From the NCBI GenBank assembly GCA_003439945.1, contig QVRM01005993.1, positions 355,001-419,000 of the forward strand: a DNA stretch of 64,000 bases, written 5' to 3'. The notes beneath the pieces were generated by a model that worked only from the letters and a program-made list of their open reading frames with translations, made no database searches and was not told where the DNA came from. Within the stretch, counting starts at the first letter, position 1. Every line of letters begins with the position of its first letter. This DNA comes from Dermanyssus gallinae. Lineage: Eukaryota > Arthropoda > Arachnida > Mesostigmata > Dermanyssidae. Made by a program: the position numbers and the translations under genes. This document shows positions 45,026 to 56,819 of this stretch, in pieces.

Positions 45026-45625
45026 TTATAGAGTTAGACCTGGTGGCCTGCGCCACCCGCACTGCGAAAACTCACTGCTGACTTTGATGAACTTCGAGTG
45101 AAAGTTCATTGATATTAAGAGAAGGCCCAACCACATGATGGCGTTGGCCGCCCCATTATTTGGAGGAATCATCGAGACTCTTCCAAGCCTCAATAGCGTC
45201 CAGGACCGCCACTGAGGCTTAGGCCAACAGTCCTCGAGCGGCTGCTCTAGCAGTGCCAGCAAAACGGGGGGGTCAATGGCAGTTCCCGCGCTCATAAACA
45301 ATTAATTAATGATCTCTCTGGAGGCGGTAATGCCGTCAGGAGGGGTTGGAGTCATGTGGGGCGCCTTGGGTGGCCAGTACATGCCCTTAAGGCTGTCGCT
45401 GTTATGCTCTGTCTTGGCCGTCGTTATCTTGGCCTTGAGATATTCCGTTGCCGCCGCTAGATCAGAGGGGGGCGCACCGGACACAGATCTAATCAGGATT
45501 GCACCAGACTACGAAGGCTTCTTTGCCCGGGCTTCGTCCAGCTTCCGGTGCGTGGTCACCAGTTCGGCCTGGAAGATCTCGATGTCCCTATCTAACTCCA
45601 GCCGGGCTTCTTAAAAGGCCAGCAT
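45026..45625 (-). pseudogene. possible LINE ORF1 fragment with coiled coil
   Basis: Minus strand, near 45610-45530: a heptad-like stretch ARLELDRDIEIFQAELVTTH then RKLDEARAKK; after a stop, GAPPSDLAAATEYLKAKITT to MYWPPKAPHMTPTPPDG. A further minus frame covers 45301-45026. The style (coiled coil, then Pro-rich linker) fits a LINE ORF1, but no zinc knuckle is seen and I cannot confirm it. Confidence 0.3.
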
Positions 45626-45989
45626 TATAGCATCCGCCGAATTTATACAAATGTGGGCGAGATGGCAGTCCGATCCGGATGACGCTCTCCGGGGAGCCCT
45701 AAATATAGGAATAGTAGCTACTTACATGAGTATCAGCACACTTATATATAAGAAGAGTTGTTACTTTCATGAGTGGCGGGTCCGCCCCGCGGCCGCGTCC
45801 CTCATAGTGGGCAGCATACCGTACCAGCGTACGGCCGACATTCAGTGCACATATATAGTCGAAGTGCGGTGCACGTAGAACCGGTGTGCGCTGTACGTAA
45901 AATGTATGTTTCATTTCATTTATTTAAAATGCACCCTGTTTGGGTATGTACATACGAACATGATATATATAACAAACATGGTAGAGATT

Positions 45990-46600
45990 AATTATGAGCA
46001 TTCTCGCTGAAGCTGTGAAAGCGACACGGATTCCGTACAATCAGGTAGGTGGTATAGGGGACATGGACCGCCACAACGACGGCATTTGCAGTCCTCCTTG
46101 GGTTCATGAAACCCACCAGACCGGCATAGTAGATGATGAAATCCGTGAACACTGTAGCGAGTAGTGAGGTGAGATGACATGGCCGGAGAGAGTCCTTCCA
46201 GGCCTGGTTAGTCATAGCTGGTGATAGATAAAACTCTCTGGGAATAAGAGACACTTTTTGGGAATACTCATGCCAAAACGTGCCAAACTATGTTGGGTTT
46301 CAGATACCCGCTGCCGCGATAAGCGCTTTTCTGCAACGCTCAGTTACATGTTGTGAAAAAGTTGTACCACGAGATGAGAAAATTACCCCAAGATAGCAAA
46401 AGGTCTCTACAAACTGCACTTGTTCACCGTGAAATCGCAGTTTATCTGCGCGGGCTCGTTGCCCGCCACGCCGAAACTTAACAGCCTTGGTTTTTAGCAC
46501 GTTTACTATGAAGCTATTCTGCGAGAAATATTCATCAAGTGCGCAAAGAGCAGCCTGCAGCCTGGTTACCCCGAGCATCGTAGAGCCGCCAAGAAAGGAG
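45990..46600 (-). pseudogene. non-LTR RT C-terminal fragment
   Basis: Minus strand. LQAALCALDEYFSQNSFIVN, VLKTKAVKFRRGG, then FVETFCYLGVIFSSRG (46570-46340) is the segment just behind the catalytic motif C of non-LTR RTs (N..KTK.V.F..GG...YLGV). After a small deletion it continues SLIPREFYLSP and DCKCRRCGGPC..YHLPDC (about 46090-46030), a C-terminal cysteine-rich finger. Clade not assigned. The 5' part is missing. Confidence 0.65.
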
Positions 46601-46960
46601 GTTTAAAAACCCGCTTCTTGGCCAACAACTCTGAGGAATCAGCCAACAATCCTGAGAAATCGACCAGCACGGCCAGTGAATGAATAGTCGCTTCACCGTG
46701 GAACAACAACGTCACACTATACCACCTCCGAAACCCAATCTCCAAGAGTACGTCATGAAAAGGATGCACGACCTCAAAGAGCTCAAAACCGTGTTCAGCT
46801 CACAGCACAACAACTGGCGGACGCCGAAGGCAAAGAATCAAAACAAACGCAACCATAACTAGTAAAATTGATGTGCGGTGCACGTGTAACTGATGTGCGG
46901 TGCACGCTCAACCGACGGGCAGGGCAGTTCAAATTTTGAGGGCCGACAAGGCGGACTTTT
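46601..46960. other. spacer with short TGCGGTGCACG repeats
   Basis: TGTGCGGTGCACG occurs twice at about 46871-46908, and a related one at about 45863-45877, on either side of the RT fragment. They could be a terminal feature of an unnamed element. Confidence 0.4.
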
Positions 46961-46964
46961 TTTC

Positions 46965-47100
46965 AGACTTTTAGCGGTATGTAATTTACCATCTATTCTG
47001 CATGAGATATCACTCAATGAAAAATTCGATTAACATCGGGGATCGACTCGGGTATACCTCATTAGATGACAACTATGTATAACCATCCGTGTCAGGAAGG
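46965..47100 (-). repeat. SINE-B copy
   Basis: Minus strand. Shares with 50985-51090 the blocks ATTTACCATCTATTC, TGAGATATCACTC and TAGATGACAACTATG. Strongly diverged. Confidence 0.6.
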
Positions 47101-47139
47101 TACGTCTGTTCTCGACGATGGTGGGCACGAGTACTAATC

Positions 47140-47310
47140 GCTTTTCCTGCCAAGGGGTTGTCCAACTACCCTGGTTAGCCTTATCGTCGGCAGGACTCGA
47201 ATGACGGCGGCAATCCTTTAGTCAGTTTGAAGTTCAGCGTTATAAGCACCCCATCCATCACTGTCCAATAATGCGCTAACCCTGCTTGCTGCCGAGACTA
47301 ATGACAACGC
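47140..47310 (-). repeat. possible tRNA-derived SINE (SINE-D)
   Basis: On the minus strand, TTAGCGCATTATTGG resembles an A box and TCATTCGAGTCC a B box about 55 bases on. Only this copy is seen, so the call is weak. Confidence 0.35.
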
Positions 47311-47329
47311 GATTGCGTGTCCTTCTATT

Positions 47330-47345
47330 ATTATTATTATTTTAT
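47330..47345. repeat. short (ATT)n tract
   Basis: About five units of ATT; nothing else is seen between 47310 and 47730. Confidence 0.8.
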
Positions 47346-47734
47346 CTCTTGTCAAAGCGGTCAGCCCAAGATTTAGCATGTTCTACAAAATGTAAAGATA
47401 CATATATGTAAAAAATATGAACTAAGACAGGAGTGAGATACGTAAGAGGTTTGCGTGAGCGTTAAACAGTGTAACAAGACATCGCTTGTCAGTTAGTAAC
47501 ATAATCCGCACGGCATATGTATTTTGAATCAAGCAGAGCACTATCAAGACAAGCAAGATTCAATTTGTAACTTTGTTGTTGAGATAGTTATACTATTTGT
47601 TTTTTGTTTTCAAACAAAAATCGTTGAGATATTTTGCTTTCTTTTGAAATTCTATTAGTACGGTTCTTATTTGTAGCCAGCAAACTCAGTGGAGTAATAC
47701 CACAAATATCCCGCTTATGTCGGTTAGGGAATCA

Positions 47735-47850
47735 CCAGGTTTTTAGTAGGTTTGAGAGTCCCACACTACCCAGACCAAAAGGTGTACCCAAACCATTATG
47801 CGTTTTTGTTCCTGCTCCCCTCCTGCAAAAAGAGCCAACAACCTAGAAAA
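47735..47850 (+). repeat. LINE 3'-UTR hairpin repeat, copy 3
   Basis: CAGGTTTTTAGTAGGTTTGAG, then TCCCACACTACCC. Same motif as 9994 and 34130. No LINE coding sequence is next to it. Confidence 0.5.
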
Positions 47851-48207
47851 CTCGTTTTAATATGAAACATATTTTTTTCTCTATCTCAGTTGCCCCTTTC
47901 TCGATTCTGACTTTTCTCTCGTCTTCCTTCTTTTGGAATAATCTATTTTCTTTTACAGTTACTTCACATCAACGACAACGAAAACAGGAGTGTACGAATA
48001 AGCTCGTCTTTCGTCCACACTTTGCGCCTACGTTTAGCATTTTGTCGGCTCGCTTCTGCTAGGCATAAACAAGTTTGTGGTTAGAGTGCATGCCTCTATG
48101 TGCGCCTTTCTACGCACACACATATATCTACTTACACAAACCGAAATGAAGGTCGAAAGACATCCAAACACAAAGTCCATCCATTGTAACGACGGTGGTT
48201 GACCGTG

Positions 48208-48312
<105 letters not shown>

Positions 48313-48399
48313 TTGCTGATGATGCTGATGACGATGATAACTGTGATGATGCTGATATGAAGTTGCAGTGGTCATGGCAATGATGCTCAAGCCGATGCT

Positions 48400-49543
48400 A
48401 TTCCGTCAACTGCGTCAATCGGGAGACTGCGTACTCTGCACACTGTGCTCTGTAGAGTAAAATTCCCTACTGTGCGGTGCTTTCGTTAGATATTGTACCC
48501 GCTGGGCTGTTCGTTGTTAAGATGGGTAGAGAGGCCATGTACCGTTAGCGGCGTACGTTCTTTGTCGCACCAGTGAATAGGTGGGCTCGCGTTCCGCAGC
48601 AGCGCACGCTCTCCATCGGGCCGCAGGTGAAGGTGGTGATAGGGCCTTTGATGCCCACAGTTTCCGTGCGCCGAGGATCCCGCGTGCCGTTTCACATGGA
48701 GCCGCGCTTTGTGGCCCCTAGTAAAAGGCCCCCTGCCGGCGGTGTCTGGGGGGCAGATATGGGCACTAGTCCTACTAGGAAGTAGGACTAAGGTGTAGCA
48801 ACAGTAGCAGCAGTAGCGGGTGGCATCCGGTGAGCAGGGTTGAGTTGAACACGCTGAACTGGAGCGAATGAGGAGAGGTGGGCAATCGTCCCGTGGGCAT
48901 TCGACCGGCTGGAAAAGCGTGGCAAAAACGTGGAAGGAAGGAAGGTGGTGTGTTTTGTGTATCGACGAGTTGGCTCTTGCCGAACGGCTCGAACCGATTT
49001 TACTCCGCCACGGATGAATAGACGTATGTGCGTACGTATGAAACGTATAAACTAACTTGTATATATGCATGTACGTATGGCTACATAGATAGCCACGTTC
49101 CAACGGTACTAACATGTAGGCGGATAGGCAGACAGACTGCGACCGACAGACAAACAGACCAACGTTCTGCAACCAGCACATATGGGTGAATTTCAACAGT
49201 CAACTCAAACATGTTGTTGCGGCTGATGCAACTGTTGCCAACAACATTGGTGGCGGTTACGGTGGGAATTTCCCCTACCTTTGACAAGACGCACCTGCTA
49301 TGCTGACAGCAATGCTTTCTCTCTCCCTCTTTGCTTTCGTTCTTTGCTGCACTTTTCCTTTGTCTCTCTCTCTCCTTCTCTCTCTCGATTCGCCTCTCTT
49401 CCTTTTATACTCGCTACATTTTGCTCCTCAGCTTCAGCTCTATCCAGCTATCCAGTAATTCTGTTCAAGGTAAATTTTCGATATGAATATCGAAACCACT
49501 CGTTATGCAGACATAGCCAACAGGAAGATGGAGCTGGAAGTGC

Positions 49544-49548
<5 letters not shown>
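48400..49548. other. stretch with no supported gene
   Basis: The minus strand is open for 236 codons (49196-48486) and the plus strand for 70 (48573-48785), but neither shows a recognisable motif, and both are rich in Cys/His/Ser of low-complexity type. CT-rich sequence at 49320-49400. Confidence 0.5.

Positions 49549-49581
<33 letters not shown>
49549..49581. repeat. (AT)n microsatellite
   Basis: 33 bp of AT. Confidence 0.95.
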
Positions 49582-49584
<3 letters not shown>

Positions 49585-49902
49585 AACTAAATTGAGAGAT
49601 AGTGAGCGGAGAATATCGCAATAGATGGCAATAATGGTGACGGGGGTGATGACTTTAGCCCGCTGCTGGTGAGGCTATTCGAATTACGGTCACAATAATA
49701 GTAGGACCACAACAAAGGCCGAGCAGATGCACAGGAATACGCGACCGGTTGTGGGAGGAACTTCACTACCAGGGTGGTTGGCGTTCCGCTGGCCAGCAGT
49801 CGTCGAAAAGGTGGGTGGTACAGGTGGTACCATCAAACCGACGTGGTCCATCGGCGTTGTAACACGTCAGTGTGGTGCCTGCTTCTTGCGGCAGCCACAA
49901 CA

Positions 49903-49931
49903 GCATCTGCAGCAGCAGCAGCAGCAGCAGC
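49903..49931 (+). repeat. (CAG)n repeat
   Basis: About eight CAG units after CAGCATCTG. Flanked by GC-rich sequence without a confirmed reading frame. Confidence 0.95.
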
Positions 49932-50039
49932 AAGAAATTTACGCCCGCTGACCATGAAAGCGAATAAGCCACGGCAGCCCGAGGGAGTGTCGAATGAAGA
50001 CCGCTGGAAACGGCGCCGGCGAGAAGACAAATGCGGGGT

Positions 50040-50165
50040 TGTCAGTGGGGGGTGCTATTGTTGTTAGTGGGGGGGGGGGGGGGTATTGATGCTAGTGGGG
50101 GGAGGGGTATTGTTGTTAGTGAGATTGTTATTGTTGTTAGTGGGGGTTGTTATTGTTGTCGTTGT
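50040..50165 (+). repeat. G-rich minisatellite, possible G-quadruplex
   Basis: Units of TTAGTGGGGG followed by TATTGTTG, about five, with G runs of 5 to 14. Several G runs at short spacing could form quadruplexes on the plus strand. Confidence 0.8.
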
Positions 50166-50890
50166 GGAGTCAAACGCAGGCGAGGTCAAAGGATTCGTCA
50201 AATCGCAAATAGCCGAATCCGAAGCAGGTGACGTGAGGTTGCGCGGGTATAGTGGTGGTGGGGGTTCTAGCGTATATTATGTATACATAGTAAATGGCAG
50301 TTCGTAGGCAGGAAGGTGGAGTTACGCATGCATGTAGATGTATGTATAATGCTAAACGAATGCGATTCACGCATCCGATTAACTAGGATTCTCCGATCTA
50401 CTGTGGCGGATTCTCACCTGGCGGCGACAGAGCAGCGATTGACTAGCGAACGCCGCAAAACTTTAGAGTTCCCGGTTCTGTCTTCGGAATGTGGAATTTT
50501 ACATTAGTTCCGCAGTAGCTTACTAAATACATTGGCTACATAGGTGACTACGATGCCTGCGTGAGAACTGGTAAAATCAGGTAGCTAGGTGCGCATAAAC
50601 TGTCGGCTCTGAGCTGCAAGTCAGTGCGAAATTCTGCGGAGAAATCTGCCTGTTCCTGGGGGTGTGTTGCAGTGATTCTGGGTTGTTCACCTATGCGTGA
50701 GCTTCGTGGAAAAAACGCCATTTTATGACTAGATGTGACATATTCAGGAGTTACTCGGTTAGACGACAACAATTTATTATGCATTTAATTGTGTGTCATG
50801 TCTTTTTTTGTCTATCTTATTGAAGTTGTTTTTAATTCTAGACCCCCGGGACTTTAATTCGAGACCCTAGTCCCCTGCGGGCTTGAAACT
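50166..50890. other. stretch with no gene seen
   Basis: No coding signal or recognisable repeat. Confidence 0.55.
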
Positions 50891-50894
50891 GGCG

Positions 50895-51123
50895 TGAATC
50901 ATATCTTTAATGCACAAGGGGCTGGACATGTTGAGACATCTAGGCTGTCCCCAACAGTTCTTGTGGTAGCGTGGCCGCTGACTCCCACAGGCATAATTTA
51001 CCATCTATTCCTAATGAGCATCGCTCGAAAAAAAGTCGATCAACAACAGGGATCAAACCAGCGGTACCCCGTATAGATGACAACCATGACTAGCGTATTA
51101 GACTCCTAGACCACGCCGCCACC
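50895..51123 (-). mobile_element. SINE-B, fullest copy
   Basis: Minus strand. Starts at 51123 with GGTGGCGGCGTGGTCTAGG, a tRNA-like 5' half, with the B box GGTTTGATCCC about 60 bases on (one or two mismatches to consensus). A body of about 150 bases contains GATCGAC, GAGCGATGCTCATTAGGAA, ACAAGAACTGTTGGGGA and ends GTGCATTAAAGATATG near 50897. Other copies: 11013 (minus), 33645-34075 (minus, interrupted), 44120 (plus), 46965 (minus), 51806 (plus). No protein; expected Pol III transcript. Confidence 0.8.
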
Positions 51124-51738
51124 CTGCTTTCAACCTAGCTGGTATACTTATTAATTACTTTTCTATGGCAGAATCCTCCACCTGCTTTACGTTACCCGAA
51201 ATTATCACACATACTTCTATCAACTCATTTATGGAAGACGTTAGTGAAGCTTGTGGTTAACGTATTTTGTCAGTTAGCTTTTTTTCCTATAAAAGTGTCA
51301 GGAAACATCCATAAATCTCACTAGCTACGACAATTGAGGGATCATGCAAATCCTAATCCTAAAAATGCCAGAACAATTAAGTTTAGCTTCCGCCACTTCG
51401 TTCTTGAACGAAACTGTCAGAACATCGATATTTGTGAAGTAGATAAAAACTTTACAAATGTTTTACACTCTTTTAGAACAATAACCACAGTTCAGACAAG
51501 GGCGCTGTGTCTATGATATTGGTTCCTCTAGTATGACTTCCATAGCTTTTAGTTCATCACATTAGACGAACTGCATATAGTTATAAACGCTTATTTTATA
51601 CGTAAGAGCCTCTAGGCTTTATATTTAACTAAAATATCCCCCTCACTCTCCACAAAAAAATCATAAAACTCTGCCTAAACATTAGTACAGACCTCTCCAC
51701 AAATGAACTCAAAATATTGCTACGGTCATACTAGCTGG
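51124..51738. other. AT-rich stretch, no gene seen
   Basis: No coding signal or recognisable repeat. Confidence 0.55.

Positions 51739-51805
<67 letters not shown>
51739..51805. repeat. (AT)n microsatellite
   Basis: 67 bp of AT with one TTTA interruption. It abuts a SINE-B copy. Confidence 0.96.
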
Positions 51806-51808
<3 letters not shown>

Positions 51809-51965
51809 GCCATCTACTGGGTCGTCGCCGCTTCGATCATTCTTGTTGATCGAATCTTCTCTAGGCGATGCTTATTGAGAACAGATAATAGAGCATTCCG
51901 CTCAGAGTCCGCACCATACTACTATAAGTTGACCAGATATAAAATGTTAACATGTGTATTTCAGT
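51806..51965 (+). repeat. SINE-B copy, plus strand
   Basis: ATTGCCATCTACTGGG, CTTCGATCATT (decayed B box), TTGTTGATCGAATC, GGCGATGCTTATTGAGAACA and GTTAACATGTG are collinear with the 51123-50920 copy in reverse. The first 30 bases of the tRNA part are missing. Confidence 0.7.
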
Positions 51966-53117
<1,152 letters not shown>

Positions 53118-53166
53118 CGTATATATATGTATATATATATATACATATATATATACATATATGATG

Positions 53167-53232
<66 letters not shown>

Positions 53233-53265
53233 TATGTATATATATATACATATATATACGTGTTT
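53118..53265. repeat. large AT-rich palindrome
   Basis: ACATATATGATGT at 53155 and ACATCATATATGT at 53225 are inverted around a pure (AT)n core, and the outer GTATATATATATACATAT blocks pair too. Nearly the whole 148 bp can form a cruciform. Confidence 0.85.
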
Positions 53266-53539
53266 ATACACTGTTTCGATCCATGGTCTTATGTCGGTTA
53301 GACCAGCGCGTGTACCTAACAAGGGTTGCGTACTACTGTTGAGGTCTGAAGTACGTCAAATTAGGTCATGCTGATAATACTTCGATGCGACTGCGATATG
53401 CTGCTGTGACGGTGAAGAACAATGGCACCTAAAAGAACACACTTTGCAAACATTTATGCTGCTAACAGTCTGATCGCTTTTGTGGTAGAGATTTTGCCTG
53501 TGTCGCAAAAGCTTTGCACAATGCATAAGAGTTGCATGA

Positions 53540-54150
53540 CTGCTCTCGTAGACAGACAATCATAGACGTTCGACACTCGACGATGTCGCATACAGTGTAA
53601 ATGTGTCGCAAAGATCCTTCCACTTGCACCCTTACGAAACATGTCGATTAGGCGTGCCAGGTGCCGTACAGGCTCACCAAATGCAACATGATAAACCGCC
53701 TGTATAACTGCGCGATAACCCGCAATGACCAGTGGATCCTCCACACGAACGAAACTCGCTCGAAATTTAAGGCCTGGTTTGTCACTGTTGCAAAAGCAGG
53801 CCCTTATGCCCGAGAAGACCACGCGGTGTGTCTGGTGGGATCGGAAACGCGTGGTGCTCTCTATAAACTTGTGCTGACCGACGAAAGGATTGACAGTGAA
53901 TAGCATTGCCAGTTGCTTGACGACCATTGTAGGTTACAGGGTGTCCTCGATAAGCAATCCAAACTGCAATTTCGTAGAGGAAGCACTATGACAACGCCTA
54001 TCCTACGTCTGCGGCAAGTTGCTAGATTTCGCGTGCGCTGTATTTCCCTCACCTGCCGCATAGTACTGACCGTCTTCCTTCAGATTATCATCCGATGTTC
54101 AGATCACTTCTGAATTTTCTGAAAGAAAAACTTCTGAAGTTTTAAAGGTA
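53540..54150 (+). pseudogene. old mariner transposase remnant
   Basis: Plus strand. VPYRLTKCNMINRLYNCAIT, RNDQWILHTNETRSKFKAWF (the TGDEKWI..N segment, with the catalytic Asp changed to Asn), VGSETRGALYKLVLTDERID, a stop where SE(L)YCQQLD is expected, then LDDHCRLQGVLDKQSKLQFR. The second Asp segment is lost. Near 54070-54130, in another frame, LPSDYHPMFRSLLNFLKEK matches the third catalytic segment (SDYH.F.SL.NFL). The SDYH form marks a mariner subfamily different from the one at 2389. The minus-strand 157-codon frame is its shadow. Confidence 0.75.
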
Positions 54151-54350
54151 TCAACAACCACCTTGCTGACTTTTTGCATCTAATACGATGAATTCTGGAT
54201 GCACTGCATTTTCCCATTACGAAAGCGTTAAACAGATGCTGTAGAAATACGTATGTATATATTTATGTATGCATATGAGACAGAAATATTTAAGGAGCGA
54301 CCTTCCTGCCCGATATAGCACGAAAAATGTCCATCGAAATCCACACAATA

Positions 54351-54355
<5 letters not shown>

Positions 54356-54394
<39 letters not shown>
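54356..54394. repeat. (AT)n at the left edge of the gag-only element
   Basis: 39 bp of TA; a matching tract lies at 57190-57217 on the other side. Confidence 0.95.
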
Positions 54395-54398
<4 letters not shown>

Positions 54399-54764
54399 AG
54401 GGCCTGAACGGGTTACTAGGGGGAAAACACGAATATTGACCGACACTGGTGTGATCCTTTTTATTTTCCGACTTCTCTACGACGTCGGTACAGCACCGCC
54501 ACTCCGGCCTGTCTCTCAACACTGCGATCCCTCCACGACCGCGTCTCGGCAACGTCTCTCGATCACTGTAGTTCGTCAGCTCTCCTAACGGCAACAGCTT
54601 AGGTTACAGAAACAACTGCACGTCGGTGCTGCTGCCGCTACTGCTTCCCCTCCCCTCTCCTCTAACGCTTATTGAATCTACGTGCGCCGGTACTAGCAGA
54701 CGTCGCTAAGCTATATCTCTCTATACCTACATCTCCGCTTACAATAACAATCTACAGCCTTACA
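54395..54764 (-). repeat. 3' LTR of the gag-only element
   Basis: 370 bp, direct copy of 56820-57189. Confidence 0.95.
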
Positions 54765-54825
54765 TTCGGCCATTCTGCTACAGTCGCTGCCCTCAGCGAC
54801 GATAACCTATCATCAAGCATCATTT

Positions 54826-56526
54826 TTAATTTCTCTCTCTCTCCTTTTTTTTTTTTTTTGAATTTCTAAAAAGGTAACGCATCTCTGCAAGGTCTCCTTG
54901 TTGCTCGCATTTGTTTCGGTAAGCTGACAGATTGCTCGAGAGTGTGGCAATCTGCTTTCGAAGTCGCTTGTCCACTTCTTTGCCGCGCTTGCATTCGGCC
55001 TTATCTCGCTCAAGATGGCCTTTCGGCGAGGCCATTTTGGTCTCGGCCACGACACCGTTTTGCCGCTGGGACTTGCCGAGCACGGGGAACATCTTGTTCT
55101 TAAGGCGCAAATTGTAGTCGTCAATGGTTCTCTTGAAAAGACTGCGTAGTTCGCCGATCTGCGCCTCATACCCCGACTTCAACTCTTTAATGACCTCCTG
55201 GTGTTGAGATCGGGTCTCCTGAGCTTGATCCTCATAGAGACGGCGAATTTTGTCGATTTCCTTCTCGACCTGTATCACAGTCTGCTGGGCCGTCTCAGCA
55301 CGGCTGCGCTCTCTCCGTGCTTCTTCTTTGGCAATGGTCACTTCTTTGGACAGCTGTAGCAATCGCGCCTGCAAATGATCAACCTCACACGGCGATCCTG
55401 TCTCATCTTCCAGCACAACAGCGCATGCTTCACTGCCGGTAGCCTGTACTCGGACGAAGTTAACAGTGCGAGGACGCAGCGCCTCTTCATGTTCTCGACC
55501 GCCGTTAACTTGACTCACATCAGCGGTAGTACAATTGATCGCATAGTGGCCGCGTTGCTTGCATCGGAAGCAGCGTACCAAAGCATCCCGATCTGCTCTG
55601 CCACTCTCACGATCAGAGTTCACGATTTGGCCGTCACTACGTGGGTCCAGTTGTCGATGCTGTTGTCTTTGTTGCTCTACGCCACCTGCGGCGGTTCCCT
55701 CACGCATTCCGACGTTAAACTGCCTCGGCGCTCTAATCTGTTGCTGTTGTTGTATCATCATCGGGCACCTGTCTCTGCGGTGTCCCACCTGTCGACATTG
55801 GTAGCAGACCGGTTCCGGCCTGGCACCTCCGCCACCTCCCACTCTGCGCGCGCCGCCGACGACCATAGTCCGACGCCGGATCTGCAACTCCATCGCGTCT
55901 TCTATGTCGTGGATCAGTGCGGACACACTGCTATGTTGGCGTGCAGCAATGCCCTGCACCACAGTTTCGAACTCTGGGCGCAGTCCGGCCAACACTCTAG
56001 CCTTAATTTCGCCGATTGACAACGACAGTTTCAACGCCAGAGCTTCTACTCTGCGTGCGAAGCACCCCAACGACTCCTGTCGCTGTTGCCTACACGACGC
56101 CAACTGGTCTACTAGACGGTTTCTATCCAGCTCACGAGTGAACGCAGATAGAAACGCAGCCTTCCACCCTTCGTAGGTGTCGCAGCTGTATCCATGTGTA
56201 GTGTGCCAGATCCGTGCTTCACCGACGAGCTTGTTCATGATCACGCGGCGGGTCTCACCCCATGACCATCCGCCGATCTCCCTTGCGATCTCAAACAGCC
56301 GGATCCATTCGTCCGCTGAGACGCCATCGCTCGCCGGGAAGGTCTCCACTTGGCCGCTGACGTCGCTGGCCGTCTCGATCCGCACTGCGGCACCCGGGTC
56401 TGTCTCCTTCTTTGTCGTGAACTGAGCCACCATGGCCTGCGTGGCGTTTGCCATTGCCTTCATTGAGCTCATCATCTCGGCTAGCATATCCATAGTCACC
56501 GGCGTTCCGCCGCCGTTCGTCGCCAT
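54826..56526 (-). CDS. gag protein with two zinc knuckles and a coiled coil
   Basis: Structural Gag of a Ty3/gypsy-like element. I choose the ATG at 56526 (MATNGGGTPVTMDMLAEMM), which has a good context; the frame is open 33 codons further upstream to an ATG at 56625. It is 566 residues long from 56526 and uninterrupted. Order: a Met/Ala-rich helix, a gag capsid-like domain (VSADEWIRLFEIAREIGGWS, WHTTHGYSCDTYEGWKAAF, FARRVEALALKLS), basic Arg/Gly linker, knuckle 1 CYQCRQVGHRRDRC, a Gln/Arg-rich linker, knuckle 2 CFRCKQRGHYAINC, then a long heptad coiled coil (LQARLLQLSKEVTIAKEEAR onward, about 120 residues), and a Lys/Glu/Arg tail. No protease motif. The long coiled coil is unusual for Gag. 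Confidence 0.88.
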   Translation of the reverse strand: MATNGGGTPVTMDMLAEMMSSMKAMANATQAMVAQFTTKKETDPGAAVRIETASDVSGQVETFPASDGVSADEWIRLFEIAREIGGWSWGETRRVIMNKLVGEARIWHTTHGYSCDTYEGWKAAFLSAFTRELDRNRLVDQLASCRQQRQESLGCFARRVEALALKLSLSIGEIKARVLAGLRPEFETVVQGIAARQHSSVSALIHDIEDAMELQIRRRTMVVGGARRVGGGGGARPEPVCYQCRQVGHRRDRCPMMIQQQQQIRAPRQFNVGMREGTAAGGVEQQRQQHRQLDPRSDGQIVNSDRESGRADRDALVRCFRCKQRGHYAINCTTADVSQVNGGREHEEALRPRTVNFVRVQATGSEACAVVLEDETGSPCEVDHLQARLLQLSKEVTIAKEEARRERSRAETAQQTVIQVEKEIDKIRRLYEDQAQETRSQHQEVIKELKSGYEAQIGELRSLFKRTIDDYNLRLKNKMFPVLGKSQRQNGVVAETKMASPKGHLERDKAECKRGKEVDKRLRKQIATLSSNLSAYRNKCEQQGDLAEMRYLFRNSKKKKKERERN

Positions 56527-56819
56527 TTTTGCACAGTCACCGGTCTCGCCCGATAACCCTAACCTCGTGCTGCCGCTGCAGCTCTGCGCTCGTTTCTTCT
56601 GCGACACGCGACGATATGTACTCACGTCGACTCAGCCTCACCGCAGCAGCAACAACCTAAGCAGCGACTCCGTATGCAGCACAACACTCAGTCCTGTTTA
56701 GCACGATTCCACCGCGCACCAACCGCGCCACCATGCTACTCTTCGCCGTGAACTCGACACCCTCTGTGCCTCTCAGTCAACCGGTTCGTGTAACCCCCTT
56801 GAAAACCCCACTTCTGAAT

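Noticed and set aside
48486..49196. 236-codon minus-strand open frame
   Set aside because: Long enough to note, but Cys/His/Ser/Thr-rich without a motif, and its plus strand is simple CA/TG-rich DNA; not supported as a gene.
53454..53927. 157-codon minus-strand open frame
   Set aside because: The plus strand of the same stretch reads as a mariner transposase remnant; the minus frame shows no motif.
55375..56019. 214-codon plus-strand open frame
   Set aside because: Antisense shadow of the intact gag gene on the minus strand.
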